Assembly (NCBI RefSeq): GCF_030272615.1
Contig: NC_081412.1
Location: 342,607,870 to 342,671,869 of the forward strand
Direction of reading: 5' to 3'
From: Cryptomeria japonica
Lineage: Eukaryota; Streptophyta; Pinopsida; Cupressales; Cupressaceae
Length of the DNA: 64,000 nucleotides
The stretch's first letter is position 1, and each line of letters opens with the position of its first letter. Below the pieces are notes generated by a model. That model was not told the DNA's origin, searched no databases, and saw only the letters and a list, made by a program, of their open reading frames with translations. The translations under genes and the position numbers were made by a program. This document shows positions 23,546 through 33,796 of this stretch, piece by piece.

Positions 23546-24734
23546 TGTTACTACTTACTAAGTTGCCATTAGTTTTATGTCCAAAGTCATTCTATATACT
23601 CTAGTCGGTTACTACTACCGAAACATTCAGTCGGTATGCACAGAGCAGTCGGTTATAGAAGAAAGTAGTCACAGAGCCCAGTATACATCGAGCTGTCTAT
23701 CGAGTAACACTCTATGTCTACCGAGCAGAAATAATGATATACCAAGTTGATATACACTGAGTGAAACGTGTTACTAGATTCATTGAACATAGAAACACAT
23801 GTGGAAACGTGTTACAAGATCGAGGAACAAAGAACTGTTATCACATTGGAAATTGCACTCAAGGATTGTGTATGATTTTGAGGTCATCTATCCAATGAAA
23901 TATTTTGTATAGTTATTCATTCGATAAATCATGTTTGTAAGATCAAAGCAATGAACCAAATTACCGACATAAGAGATCTATTTATACAACATGGATTGGG
24001 ATCAGATAGAGAGATAGGGGCATGTGTGTATGAGTGTGAAGACAAACATATGTGAAAAGCAAAATCATGGGAAAGCACTGAGTGTTATGACTATTACAGA
24101 GACACAAAGGTCACCGAGAAGGATTTCAGAGAACAGTCAAGGAACAGAGTAAACAGAAGGGTTTACCGAGTTATTCTATGGGTTACCGAGGTATGCTATA
24201 AGCAAGGTAATCTCAATTTGAGCACATAGAATCTGCTATAACATTTCAGATGTGAAGTTGGAGATATTTGTAAAAGATTTTATTGTAATATTTTGAGTTG
24301 TAAGAGAAACCTTTAACAGGGTAAAAGACTCTAACAAAGTCTATAAATTGTAAAGCCTTTAATCAGGTGCAACATTTAGAATAAGTGTTGTAAAATCCTT
24401 TAGCAAGGTAGATCTAACGATCTTGATACTCCTAACAGGGTAAGCTATCAAAAATAGCTAAACATGTAGCTCTAACCGAGCACTCTTTATTATTGCAGTA
24501 GTGAAGCCATCCCCACCGTAGTTTTTCTCTCTAACCAAGAGTTTCTGCGTAACCAAAATATATGTGTTATGGAGTGAATCATGTATGATTGTTATTCATT
24601 TGTTTTAGCTTTATGTTATGTTACAACAATTTTTGGTTTATGCATAATAGTAAAGATATTGTTCAAGAAAGGAATTGAAGTACTGATTCACCCCTCCCCT
24701 CTCAGTACATTAGCTTTCCATATTGGGCCTAACA
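23546..24734 (+). repeat. 3' LTR of element C
   Basis: 1,189 bp, starting TGTTACTACTTAC and ending GGGCCTAACA. It is the longer LTR version, retaining the segments deleted in the 5' copy. It is preceded by AAAAGGAGAGA. Confidence 0.9.
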
Positions 24735-25096
24735 CAAAATTGGCTCTCTTTCTTCCTAATGGGGAGGTATTTTGGTCAACATCATTGGACCATCTTTGCA
24801 AGAGATTGTACATTGAGGGAGGGCTTCATGGTCTCTTCTTCTCTCTTATGGGGGGACATATTTTGTTCTTCTCATTTCTCATTGAGAGCATTGTGTGCTT
24901 TCATCATCTCTCTTTTGGGGGAGGGTTTTTTTCCATTGGGTTTTTCTCTCTTTCTCTTCTTTGTGAGAGATTTCATTGCATTTGTTTACATGCATTTACA
25001 TATTGTACATGGGTACCTATCATGGCCTAGTAGTCGAGACCCATCTTGCATTGTTGACTTGAGTCTTCATTCCCCTAAGTTGCACGTAAGGGGGGG
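24735..25096 (+). other. Element B 3' internal region and polypurine tract
   Basis: 362 bp of T-rich non-coding DNA lie between the end of element C and the 3' LTR of B. It ends in the polypurine tract AAGGGGGGG. The overlapping short open frames have no motifs and I treat them as chance. Confidence 0.7.
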
Positions 25097-25550
25097 TGTT
25101 GGTGTAAATAAATATTCATTATGGATATTATTACACTTTACTTAAGTTAACTTAGGATAATGCATCTCTTCGTAGTTTGGATTTGAGACACTTAGGGAAG
25201 TGTGCACATAGGGATATAGCTTGTAGGATAAATTACACCTTTTGTGGTCTTATTTTGCTGTTACACTCCACATTCGGTGGGTCATCCACCTCTTGTGGAA
25301 TATTATATTATTTCTCCTACCTACCTACCCCTAGTATTTCTTACCTACCCTTGTTTCTCATTGAGCCACATGTCAGGATTGTGTGCTCGTATATCCATAT
25401 GGCCTTGCCTATATAAGCAGGCCCATATTCATTGTATTGGTGAATCGAGTTGAGCATTTGCATATTGATGAGAATACAGTTTGTTATTTTCATTCTTTTG
25501 ACTCTCTTTTATACTTTTCATTGTGCCCTTGATCTTGGAAAAATCTCACA
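25097..25550 (+). repeat. 3' LTR of element B
   Basis: This 454-bp LTR starts TGTTGGTGTAAATAA and ends TCTCACA, followed by the AGTTC duplication. It differs from the 5' copy by scattered substitutions and a few small indels, so the insertion is not recent. It is preceded by a G-rich polypurine tract. Confidence 0.85.
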
Positions 25551-25759
25551 AGTTCTCTTCACCATTGGTTGATGGCACTTTATATAGACAACTTGTTGGG
25601 AGCCTCATCTACTTGACTCATACAAGACCTGATATTTCGTATGTTGTGGGAATGGTCTCTAGATTCATACAGGAGCCACATGATTTGCATTGGAAAGAAG
25701 CTAAGAAGATCCTCCACTATATTCAGGGTACTCATAATTATGGAATTCTGGTGCAGTCA
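25551..25759 (+). pseudogene. Copia A RT/RNase H continuation after element B
   Basis: Directly after the AGTTC duplication (25551-25555) the frame reads SSPLVDGTLYRQLVGSLIYL, THTRPDISYVVGMVSRFIQ and KILHYIQGTHNYGI. This is the copia RT-RNase H connection, and it continues the protein broken at 15118. Homology ends at about 25755 (ILVQS), where the RNase H proper should follow. The next bases belong to a chromovirus LTR candidate. Confidence 0.85.
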
Positions 25760-26503
25760 TGATTAGGAGGGACCTCAATGAGGTCTATTTAGATCGTGCT
25801 GAAAGAGTAACCACAATGAAAGAAAGACAAGATGATGGAGGAAATGTAGAACTGAATGAATTAGATCATCAAAATTGATTACAAATAACCGATAACATCC
25901 GAAATACAAGATTCAACTCACTGACCTGCTACATACATGCTTAATTATAGAATCGGTCAACTCCGGACCTCAGAATCTCAAGATAGATCTTCTAAGTTCT
26001 AATTGAATGAATTATAATAATAAATTACTTTAATTTATATGATCAAGAATGATCTGGTCGACCCAAAAAGGATCAAATGTGAAAAACCACAAGGTCGGCC
26101 TCCGCCAAGGAGAATCCTCCAAAAAATACAAAGGATGAAGTGCAGATCAAAAGGAAGGTCAGACACATGCCAAGGAATATGAGAATCACCAAATTGAAGC
26201 TCCACAAGCTATAGAAAGGATCCACAAGATTCGACAATAGCAAATAGGTCCAAGCAGGTCTGGTGTTCTAAGCCAGAAAACTGTCTTAGAATCCGGAAGT
26301 GAAAACTTGCCAAAAAAAGATCCAAACATCCCATGGTTTAAGAATAAGGAAGATGATCATGTTCACAAGAAAAATCTAGTGCCACAAGATCTGGTGAGCA
26401 AATGCAGAAAGGAAAGCTGAAACTGCAAAATAAAAAAATAAACTAAAAAATAAATATTTTGGTTGATGCAAGATTGCCAAGAATCGGGGATGCTCTTGCA
26501 TCA
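25760..26503 (-). repeat. Candidate 3' LTR of CHR-1
   Basis: In plus orientation the block starts TGATTAGGAGG and ends TTGCATCA, giving TGAT/ATCA inverted ends and 744 bp. It lies where a 3' LTR is expected, after the chromodomain on the minus strand. No partner LTR is present and no clear polypurine tract adjoins it, so the boundaries are tentative. Confidence 0.45.
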
Positions 26504-26566
26504 AACATCTGGGATTGTTGAAAAAAGTGAGTCCCTCACTTTGCTGTGGTCAGAGGAAAACTAAGG

Positions 26567-28000
26567 TGATCCACCTCTTCCTGAGAAATCTAAGATAAAT
26601 ATTCAACTGGTATGTCCTTCTATTTCACAAGATACTCCTTGTATTGGCTACTCCGAGTGCTACGTCCAATCCTACTGTCCAAAATGTCTTCAATTTGATA
26701 TGGTTCCTTTCAAGGCAACTGCTTCTCCCAATTTGAAATACTACCTTCATTGAAGTTTGATTTATGATACTAATGTAGATTGACAGTGCTGAATATAGGT
26801 GAAATACTCAAACCATTTAGTAGCTTCACTTCATATGCATTTCCATAACTGCATTTCCTCAAGATCTTGCAATGTCCAAACTTCTTCATCTGCAACTTGT
26901 TATAGGATCCAACTAGAAATATTTCTTTTCTTAGATACACCATCACTTCATCACCAACTTCAAATTCCTTATGTCTCCTCTCCACATCTTCTTTCTCCTT
27001 ATACCTGTTCATATCCTCCAATTGTTGCTTAACCTAAATATGTAAGGTCTTCATGTTACTGCAAATTCTTCTGCTTCTACACTTTGCTTGTCTTCATTAC
27101 TGATATCTCTCAATTCTGATATACCTCTAGGGTGTGCTCTGGTAACAATCTTAAAAAGTGTTCTTCTGGTACTCCTGTTTACTGAATTATTGTAGGCAAA
27201 CTCCGCTTGTGCAAGAATCAAATCCCAACTTCTAGTTTTCTCTCCAACTAAGCATCTCAACACATTTCCCAAACTCCTGTTTCCCACCTCTGTCTATCCA
27301 TTATTTTGTGGGTGAAAGGTAGAACTGAATTTCAAATCTGTCTTCATCTTCTTCCAAAGTGGTCTCCAAAAATAACCAACAAACTTAGTGTCTTTGTTTG
27401 AAACTATTCTCTTAGGTAATCCATGTAATCTCACTACCTCCTTGAAAAATAAGTCAGCTACATGCACTGCATCTGATGTCTTCTTACAAGGTATGAAATG
27501 TGCCATCTTTGAGAATATATCCACTACCACAAATATAGAATCATTTCCTCTTTGTGTCTTAGGTAATCCAAGGATGAAATCCATGCTTATGTCTTCCCAA
27601 GGTCTCTTCCAAACTGTCAAAGCCTTATACAATCCAACATTCTGACTACTACCTTTTGCAATTGACAAACTCTACAACTCTAAATAAATTTCCTGACATC
27701 CTTATGAATCTGACGCCAAAAGTAATGTTCACTCACCAATGCTACTATTTTGTCAACACCAAAGTGTCCAACTAATCCTCCACTATGCTTCTCCTTTATC
27801 AGATTCTCCCTAATAGAACTCTTCGGTATACACAACTAAACTCCTTTGAATAACATCCCATCCTAAATGAAATAATCCAACCACTCACTTCTATCTACCA
27901 TAAACTGGTGCTCTAGATGCTTTCCAAGGTTCTACAAAATCTAAGTCATAATCATATATGGTCTTCAACTCTTCAAATCCTAATACTGTCACTCTCATCG
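26567..28000 (-). pseudogene. Chromovirus integrase with chromodomain, degenerate
   Basis: On the minus strand the zinc-finger region reads KEKHSGGLVGHFGVDKIVAL, YFWRQIHKDVRKFI and CRVCQLQK (27820-27660). The core reads [20 protein letters not shown] (first Asp) and [15 protein letters not shown], where Asn replaces the second catalytic Asp (family form SDRDTKF). Then comes NNG-stop-TEVGNRSL with the catalytic Glu, where TAG replaces the Gln codon. The C-terminal module reads VGDEVMVYLRKEIF and YNKLQMKKFGHCKILRK. The chromodomain at 26700-26567 reads IEDILDSRIGRSTRSSQYKE, YLVK, stop, KDIP, with TAG at the conserved Trp. Chromodomains direct integration to particular chromatin. The lost Asp and the stops show it is dead. 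Confidence 0.85.
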
Positions 28001-28005
28001 CTTGA

Positions 28006-28660
28006 TAGGGAGACTCTCTCAAAAGAGTTGTAATTTGGTTTATACACTAAGAAAAGGTGTTATTGTGGGATTCCTTATTTTTTATGCCCTACTCTCCTTG
28101 TTAGTCAATCCCAACACCCAAATTCCCTTGGAGAACTCTCTACCAATTAGATTGCTTGAGTTACTCAAGTCCAAGGTTAAAACTCACATGAGTAAGTTCA
28201 ACCTCCAACATGCCTAATCCAATGGTGTTCACTTGCAGGGGACTAGGAAGGATCTGACATGGTTTACCAACTCCATCCATTCTATTTAGGTGTCTACTCC
28301 CTTTCATCTTCCTATCATTTTCATGATTCCTATGTTTAAGGCCTTGTAGCCCTATGAGCCCCTTTTAGCCCTCCTTTTACGGCTTTTTCCCTTTGGATCT
28401 AAAAACTTCCAAAGGATCTATCATAAGCTTTGCTGATATGGATACCCATTTGGACACCCTTCAAGATTTTCAAGGTTGGATGGTCTTTTATGTTCATACA
28501 TGTATGGTCCCCAAAATGGCTCTTTTTAGGGGTTTTAGTCTTGTATGCTTTCATCAATGGGGTTTGTAGGTCTCCACACCCTTTCAAGCCTCCACACTCA
28601 CTATGAGGATCTGCCTAACATCCAAATTCAATACCAAATACTTGGAACTAATAGATTTGG
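28006..28660. other. No gene recognised
   Basis: C/T-rich sequence with short phrases such as CTCCCTTTCATCTTCC. I see no motif, terminal repeat or RNA gene. It lies between two chromovirus remnants and may be leader or LTR sequence of either. Confidence 0.5.
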
Positions 28661-29900
28661 TCACCCCTGCAAGAAATAAGGAAAAGAGTAGTCATGTTTC
28701 CTAGCCGGGCTATAGCAGAGCTTGCCTAGGGAATGATTTTACAATGATCAAAAGCAACTTCCAGGACACAAAATTGAGTATTTAAACTATAAATAGAATC
28801 CATTACTTTAATCCCAAGGGTCATTGAGAAACTACAATGGAAATTCAAGATGGAGCCATTTTTAGGGCCTTAACCCCTTTGCTCAGATCGAGAATAGTGA
28901 AAACAAGAAAGATTTCAAGTACACCTACTAAACCTGCACAATGAAAGGAAAAAAATACTTTTTAAGCACCACAATAACAAGTGATAAGAATCCATGAAGG
29001 TATATTATGTCAACTAATCCATTTGGTATGAACTGCAACAAACAATTTGACAAATTTTAATTAAAACCAGGAACTTGCTTCAAGCTGCTATTGAAAAATT
29101 CAATCTTAGAGCTTCCAACACTTTTATAATATTTTTAGAGGCCTTATATATGCCCACAAAATCAAATCCAACCACCAATTGGACCTCTAACTACTGATTT
29201 GAGCATTTTTTCAAAATTGCTCACATTTTTACAAAATGTTGTCAAGCCACCATGACAACTTTTACTCTACAATGCATTTTGGCAAATAATTTAAATGTTC
29301 ACACTCTTGACCCCCTAGTATGATTTCCTAACATCAAATAAAAATATTCAAAATCCTAATGAGGCCTTATAATGAGTTTTACAAAATTTGCTATGTGATG
29401 CCATTTAAGGCTTACAAAGGGACCTAGGCCCAAAACAGAGTAAATAAGCCAAGTTTAATGACAAAGAAAACTAAAAAGCAAACTCAAAGCACACTCTTGG
29501 AATATTTAATAGTCCTTTATTCAATCATTGACCCAATGAGGATCAGTCACACCAAAAATTGAAAGTTCACTAAGAAACCTTAGGTGCTCCTGCACCATAC
29601 TCCCCCAATGAGAAAGAAGTCAAGTGACTCCTTGAGGAAACAAAGAGAGGTCAATTCCAACCTTTGAAAATTATTCTTCAGGTACCCAAGTGGCCTCAGA
29701 TTCAAGAAGATGTTGCCATTTGACCAAATGCTCCATGTAGGTGGTTTGCCTAGTCTTCTTGAGAATCCTTGAATCCTAAACCTTCTTAGCTTGTAGCATG
29801 GTTGGAGGTGGCAAAGACAGGTCTAAAAGTGACTAAGAGACATCTGAAACTCTATTATACTCTTTTGGCAGTGTGCCTTTATACTGCACCAAGTCTGCAA
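28661..29900 (-). mobile_element. Second chromovirus remnant CHR-2 with probable 3' LTR
   Basis: A chromodomain on the minus strand at 29650-29790 is followed by a polypurine-like tract (ATTGGGGGAG in minus sense, about 29610-29601) and a TG at 29597 starting TGGTGCAGGAGCACC. This is a plausible 3' LTR start. The LTR would run leftward, possibly to about 28666 (TGCAAGAAATAAGG in plus), but that end is a guess. Everything upstream of the chromodomain is lost. Confidence 0.6.
29640..29890 (-). pseudogene. Chromodomain end of a gypsy polyprotein
   Basis: The minus strand reads YKGTLPKEYNRVSDVS, LSLPPPTMLQAKKV, RILKKTRQTTYMEHLVKWQH and LLESEATWVPEEYFSKVGID. LVKWxxxxxSEATWVPEE is the core of an integrase-type chromodomain. 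There are stops after RVSDVS and after AKKV, and none in the core of the domain. The aromatic Trp positions of the domain are conserved here, unlike CHR-1. Confidence 0.75.
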
Positions 29901-30124
29901 CTGTGTGTGTGAAAAAGTGAAAAGAGGTCTGATAGCTGCAGGCACAACACTTCAATTAAGTCATTACATGTATGGTTAGTAAATCAATAATCAATAAATA
30001 ATAAACCATAACAAAGAGACTAATTGCCTTCTAAAAGATGTGAGTATAAGATTGTTCTCAACTTTTTATAAGCAATACCAGTGACTAGACTACACCAAGA
30101 CGAAGGATTTAATCTATATGAGCA

Positions 30125-30630
30125 TGATATTAAGCTATATGGATACAAGATGGATGAATAATTCAAGCTATATGGATACAAGATGGATGAATAATTCTGG
30201 CTATATGGATACAAGATGGATGTTTCCTTCTGTTCCTATTCCTGTTCCTGTTCAGGACCCTTTTGCTCTGTTTGTTGCATTGTCTCAGTCTGAGTCTGAG
30301 TCTCTACCTTTTTCTCTTTGTCATCTGTTGGTTTCTCCTGTGTGTTATCAGTTTGCTTTGCTACTGGAGGCTCACTAGCCATGTCAGTCTTATCAGTTGT
30401 ATCTTTGTCTACCACAATGTTGATCTTTTGAGTATCAACATCCACAGTATATAAGACTTCAGGATTAGGATTACCATCTTCTACATCCATACTTTCAGCT
30501 GCCGGTTGATCTTTTGTAGCTGTTGTTTTTACCGGTGGAGTAATCAAAGGAGGTGGGGGTAAGTTGTCTTTAACCTTGATACTAGGTGGTCCACCAAATT
30601 GATACAAGATGGATGAATAATTCAAGCAAT
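30125..30630. repeat. Tandem repeat of about 33 bp interrupted by an ORF2 fragment
   Basis: The unit containing CTATATGGATACAAGATGG occurs three times between 30130 and 30222. A further copy of GATACAAGATGGATGAATAA begins at 30600, right of the captured fragment. Shorter AATTCAAGCAATA repeats continue to 30665. Confidence 0.8.
30221..30597 (-). pseudogene. Captured fragment of D-type ORF2
   Basis: 377 bp correspond base for base, without indels, to element D 58007-58383 in inverted orientation, with about half a dozen substitutions. It encodes part of the ORF2 middle region (PPSIKVKDNLPPPPLITPP, AAESMDVEDGNPNPEVLYTV). No LTR accompanies it, and it is flanked by copies of GATACAAGATGGAT. Codons that are TAG in D at 58354-58356 are CAG here, so the source was a different, less decayed copy. 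Confidence 0.9.
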
Positions 30631-31521
30631 AGCGAATTCAAGCAATAATGGATTCAAGCAATAATGGAATAAACTAAATATGGATGCAAATAATCTAAAA
30701 AAGCACAATGTATTCAATGACTCCAGAGCAAAATCAGTGTAATAATAATAATCTCCAAGCACATTCTCAAAAATCTCTGGGGTGTTTTGAATGAGAGCTG
30801 AAGGCTGAATTTATAGAGAATTACAAGAGAGATCAAGGAAAAGCACAATTTAGGATTAATTGAAAATAATTTGAGAAATCAGGTTCAGTTAACCTTGAGA
30901 TAGATTCTAATTATAGTTTAATTGAAATGCATTCAGATAAGAAGTTCAAGTTGCATTGGAAATAAGATTTAATTAATTCCATGCACTTGTGATAAAAATA
31001 GATAAATCTTTGATTTATTTAAGAAAAGAGTCTTTTCAATGCAACTGAACTTCTTTTTCTCAAAAGCTGCGAGTTCCAATTTTAGAGAATGATGAATAAT
31101 TCAATTAATTGCTTTTCCAATTTCAAGTTCTAAATTTAGAAATAATATCTCAAGTTTGATTTCTCTCTCAATTCAATTCTTTTATTTTATTTTCAATTTA
31201 ACTCTTGCTTTGTAATTAATTCCTCTTTTGAATGAATTAATTCCTTTTTTTGCCTAATTAAATGGCAAATTTATTAATTAATTAAATATGCTAGGATGTT
31301 TAATAAATTAAATAGGATAATTGATCAAAATGATTTTCTTGGAATGATTTAATTAATTAAATATTTAATTAATATTGAGTAATTGATTTGCCATGTAATA
31401 TTTGATGATTAAAGAATTAATAATATGCTCAAGATTGATTTAATTGCCTTTGGTTAGGACCTTGGTGATGTTGTCGAGATTAGGGGCCCATGGTTTAGAT
31501 GACCATTTTTAGGGTATTACA

Positions 31522-32689
31522 TTTGCCCCTCTTTGAATTAATGTGCAAGCAACGCATTGGTTCAAAGAATAGTTGATCTCTAGGAGATGCCAGTTCTGAA
31601 CTTGATTGATCACGAACCAGATAAAAAGCAACGTGTTTAGCTTGATTTGAAGCAAAGAAGCTGAACATAGTTTGATTAAAGAGATATCGATCCCGAACTT
31701 GATTGAACTAGGAACGATAGAGAGCAAAGATACCAAACTTGAACTTGATTGATCAAGAAATGAATCTTACTGATCTAGAACTTGATTGAACTAGACACAA
31801 TGAGCGAAGATTAAATCGATCTTGAACTTGATGGATCAAGATACGATGAGCGAAGATAAACTGTCCAGCTTGATTTGATGTGATGAAACTAAACACTTGC
31901 TTAGATTGAGTGTGTGATCAAAGATACTCTTTGAACCCTTGATTGAGTTTAAATGAATAATTAGCTTGATGAAAAGCGATGAAACTGATTAACGTTAAGA
32001 GATTGATTTAGATGAAGACAAATATCAGCTTGATTTGAAGCGATGAAACTAATATGCCCCTAGCGATTGATTCGATTCAGATGATCGAGAGATCTCAACT
32101 TGATGTGAAGCGATGAAGGAGAGATGCCCCTTAGCAATAAGAATTTGATTTTCTTTAGTTGAAATTTTTTTTGCTGAACTTTGATGAAGATTTGACAATT
32201 TTCTCGACATTGAAGATGTGAGGTCATGAGGTCATGAGTATGCCCCCTCGGGAGCGAAATCGAAAGATAGCAAGGGTACATGATTATAGACAATTTTTGG
32301 CAATGATAATAATTTGAGCAAAAATGATCTGAGGAATATTTGAATATTTGGTTTTGATATTGAAGTTGAGTGCAAAGTGATATGTAGAATTGAAATTGAG
32401 ATTCAACATTGATTTATGAGAAATTGAGCGCAATTTGAAGAAAGAATGAGCATTTGATGAAAAAGTGCTAAGTGGTCCAAATTGTGTGAAATTGACTAGG
32501 AAAATGATTTCGAATTTCAATCCTGAAAAATGGAATCAGAACGGGTGAATTAGCTAAGGGTACAATTTTCATGTCCATTAGAGCAAGTTGAAAAATTAGG
32601 GTTTTGGCTATATAAGGGGTAAAAGTGTAATTTTCAAGTCATTTTAACCTTACAAGTTTGAAAATTCAAAAATCCTTCTGCAAAGAAAA
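31522..32689. other. Spacer with degenerate CTTGATTGATCAAG repeats, no gene
   Basis: Between the LTR and the PMD gene lies a region rich in imperfect repeats of GAACTTGATTGAACTAG and GCTTGATTTGAAGCGATGAA (31590-32120). It has no credible coding frame. TATATAAGGGG at about 32610 lies 80 bp before the PMD start codon and could be the TATA box of that gene. Confidence 0.6.
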
Positions 32690-33768
32690 ATGGTGTTTCC
32701 CACTCATGAGCATCGATTTGAGCACCAGAGACAACATAATCAACCTCGGGACTATGAGCCAGCGGTAAGTGATCGATCTTAAGCCTGTTATTCATTTCAA
32801 TTTTTAATTTTTTTGTTGATTTTTCAAGTTTTTGGCATGTTGAAGTCGAGCTTTCACGTTTTGTCGTGTGAGACAGGGTCCTGTCTTGTACGACAAACTG
32901 TTAAAGTTTGTTTTGTCATTTAGAGTCATCAGTTTTGTCATTCTAAGATCACCCTTGTCTCATACGACAACATTCATAAGAGACCATTTTGTCATCCGAA
33001 GTCTATTCTTGTATCGTATGGGAGTCTTTTGTCGTACAAGCTCTAATCCTGACTCGTACGAGTTTATGCCCTTCTGTGTTTTATCGTTTGGAAAACAGTG
33101 AGCATTTTTGAAGGTACAAACTTGAAATTTTGACTTGGCAATTGACGTAGTTGAATTTGCATGTTTTTTTACTTCTCTTGTAGGCTTATTTGGAATGTTT
33201 TCTGATGCTTCGTTGTTTGATTTTTTTGCAGGTTCGGTTGCCTCATGTTCTTTTTAGATGCATATATCCACCCACTTTGACATTAGTTTGATAATTGTTA
33301 GATGTTGAGCAGGCACATATTTATTTGTGCGGTTTCACCCACCTTCTTAGGTTACCCGATATCCGTGTGAATCATGGGATGCTCACAATGTTAGTAGAGA
33401 GATTTCATTATGAGTATAACACCTTCCATTTGCCAGTTGGGGAGATGACCATCACTCCCAAGGACATTTACAGGATTCTCCATATCCCTTTTGCTGGGGG
33501 TAAGGTAGATTATGATGCGGCACAACTTCCTGGATTATAGGCTGTCAGATGTGTATTCAGGGATCTAGATATCTTGACACATTCTATCAGTTGGGACATT
33601 GTGATGAGTAGGTATAGTGAGGCTTTTCCTCTAGCTTGTGTTATAGCAGGGTTTATTGGCTATTTTCTTATGCCAGATAAAGGACAACAGGGATTCCTTT
33701 GTGGATGGGGCATGATGCGGGAGAGGCTTGTTGAGACCCCTTAGAGACTAGGCTGGGGTTCTTGTATA
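32690..33768 (+). pseudogene. Plant mobile domain (PMD) gene, exons 1-2 (5' half)
   Basis: Exon 1 is 32690-32764 (MVFPTHEHRFEHQRQHNQPR), with a perfect donor GTAAGT. The intron ends TTTTTTTGCAG at 33231. Exon 2 reads HIYLCGFTHLLRLPDIRVNH, MLTMLVERFHYEYNTFHLPV and GEMTITPKDIYRILHIPFAG. This is the core of the PMD (aminotransferase-like) family found in plant transposons and host genes. Exon 2 runs without frameshift to 33768 and continues at 45415 once transposon T is removed. Stops TGA, TAA (33292-33297), TAG (33538) and TAG (33741) all fit CGA, CAA or CAG by C-to-T. It lies in antisense next to a gypsy 3' LTR, like additional ORFs known from Tat-lineage elements. Confidence 0.8.
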
Positions 33769-33796
33769 GGGTAAGTGCAAGAAGTTGTGTCCACTT
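33769..33796 (+). repeat. Left terminal inverted repeat of T
   Basis: 28 bases identical to the reverse complement of 45383-45410. The next bases form a hairpin, CCACTTTTTGGCCAAAAAGTGG (33789-33810), that the right end lacks. Confidence 0.95.

Larger units (their letters stand above)
16759..24734 (+). mobile_element. Non-autonomous LTR retrotransposon C with gag-like ORF1 and novel ORF2
   Basis: LTRs at 16759-17915 and 23546-24734 start TGTTACTAC and end CCTAACA. A primer site for initiator tRNA-Met follows the first, and a GGAGAGA polypurine tract precedes the second. The element is 7,976 bp and lies inside B. Flanking 5-mers CAGCA and CAAAA are only partly alike, so the target duplication is decayed or uncertain. 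It encodes a coiled-coil/zinc-knuckle ORF1 and a large ORF2. I found no protease, integrase, RT or RNase H motif. It is related to element D at 49.1-60.3 kb. Confidence 0.85.
15119..25550 (+). mobile_element. Non-autonomous LTR retrotransposon B inside copia A
   Basis: Two LTRs (15119-15568 and 25097-25550) flank the element, and a perfect 5-bp target duplication AGTTC sits at 15114-15118 and 25551-25555. A primer-binding site follows the 5' LTR. A polypurine tract, AAGGGGGGG (25088-25096), precedes the 3' LTR. After removing nested element C, only about 1.55 kb of internal DNA remains, with no gag or pol. It therefore depends on another element. Its leader resembles that of copia A, so A or a relative is the likely helper (inference). 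Confidence 0.85.
10129..25759 (+). mobile_element. Ty1/copia retrotransposon A, interrupted by element B
   Basis: A 5' LTR, a primer-binding site, and gag, protease, integrase, RT and RNase H in copia order are present. The coding sequence runs to 15118, is interrupted by element B (15119-25550), and resumes at 25551 in the same protein (VDGTLYRQLVGSLIYLTHTR). The 3' LTR is missing, since homology ends at about 25759 at the edge of a chromovirus. The element sits in the RT of GYP-2. All frames have stops, so it is dead. Confidence 0.85.
25760..28005 (-). mobile_element. Chromovirus (Ty3/gypsy) remnant CHR-1
   Basis: The minus strand carries integrase and a C-terminal chromodomain, the hallmark of chromoviruses. 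A candidate 3' LTR lies left of it. The 5' part (gag, protease, RT) is missing; homology stops at about 28005. The left edge coincides with the end of copia A RNase H. Confidence 0.8.
29950..31521 (-). repeat. LTR of a minus-strand gypsy element (right edge defined)
   Basis: In minus sense, AAGAGGGGCAAA (polypurine tract, 31533-31522) is followed by TGTAATACCCTAAAAATGG at 31521, a typical 3' LTR start. The LTR runs leftward through AT-rich DNA. The left boundary is not fixed; about 29950 is an estimate. The LTR contains a small tandem repeat and a captured fragment of a D-like element. To the right are the spacer and PMD gene that this LTR presumably belongs to. Confidence 0.55.

Noticed and set aside
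24581-25145. Open frames of 140-149 codons across the end of element C and element B
   Set aside because: They run from LTR sequence into non-coding DNA, lack domains and are interrupted in the 5' LTR copy.
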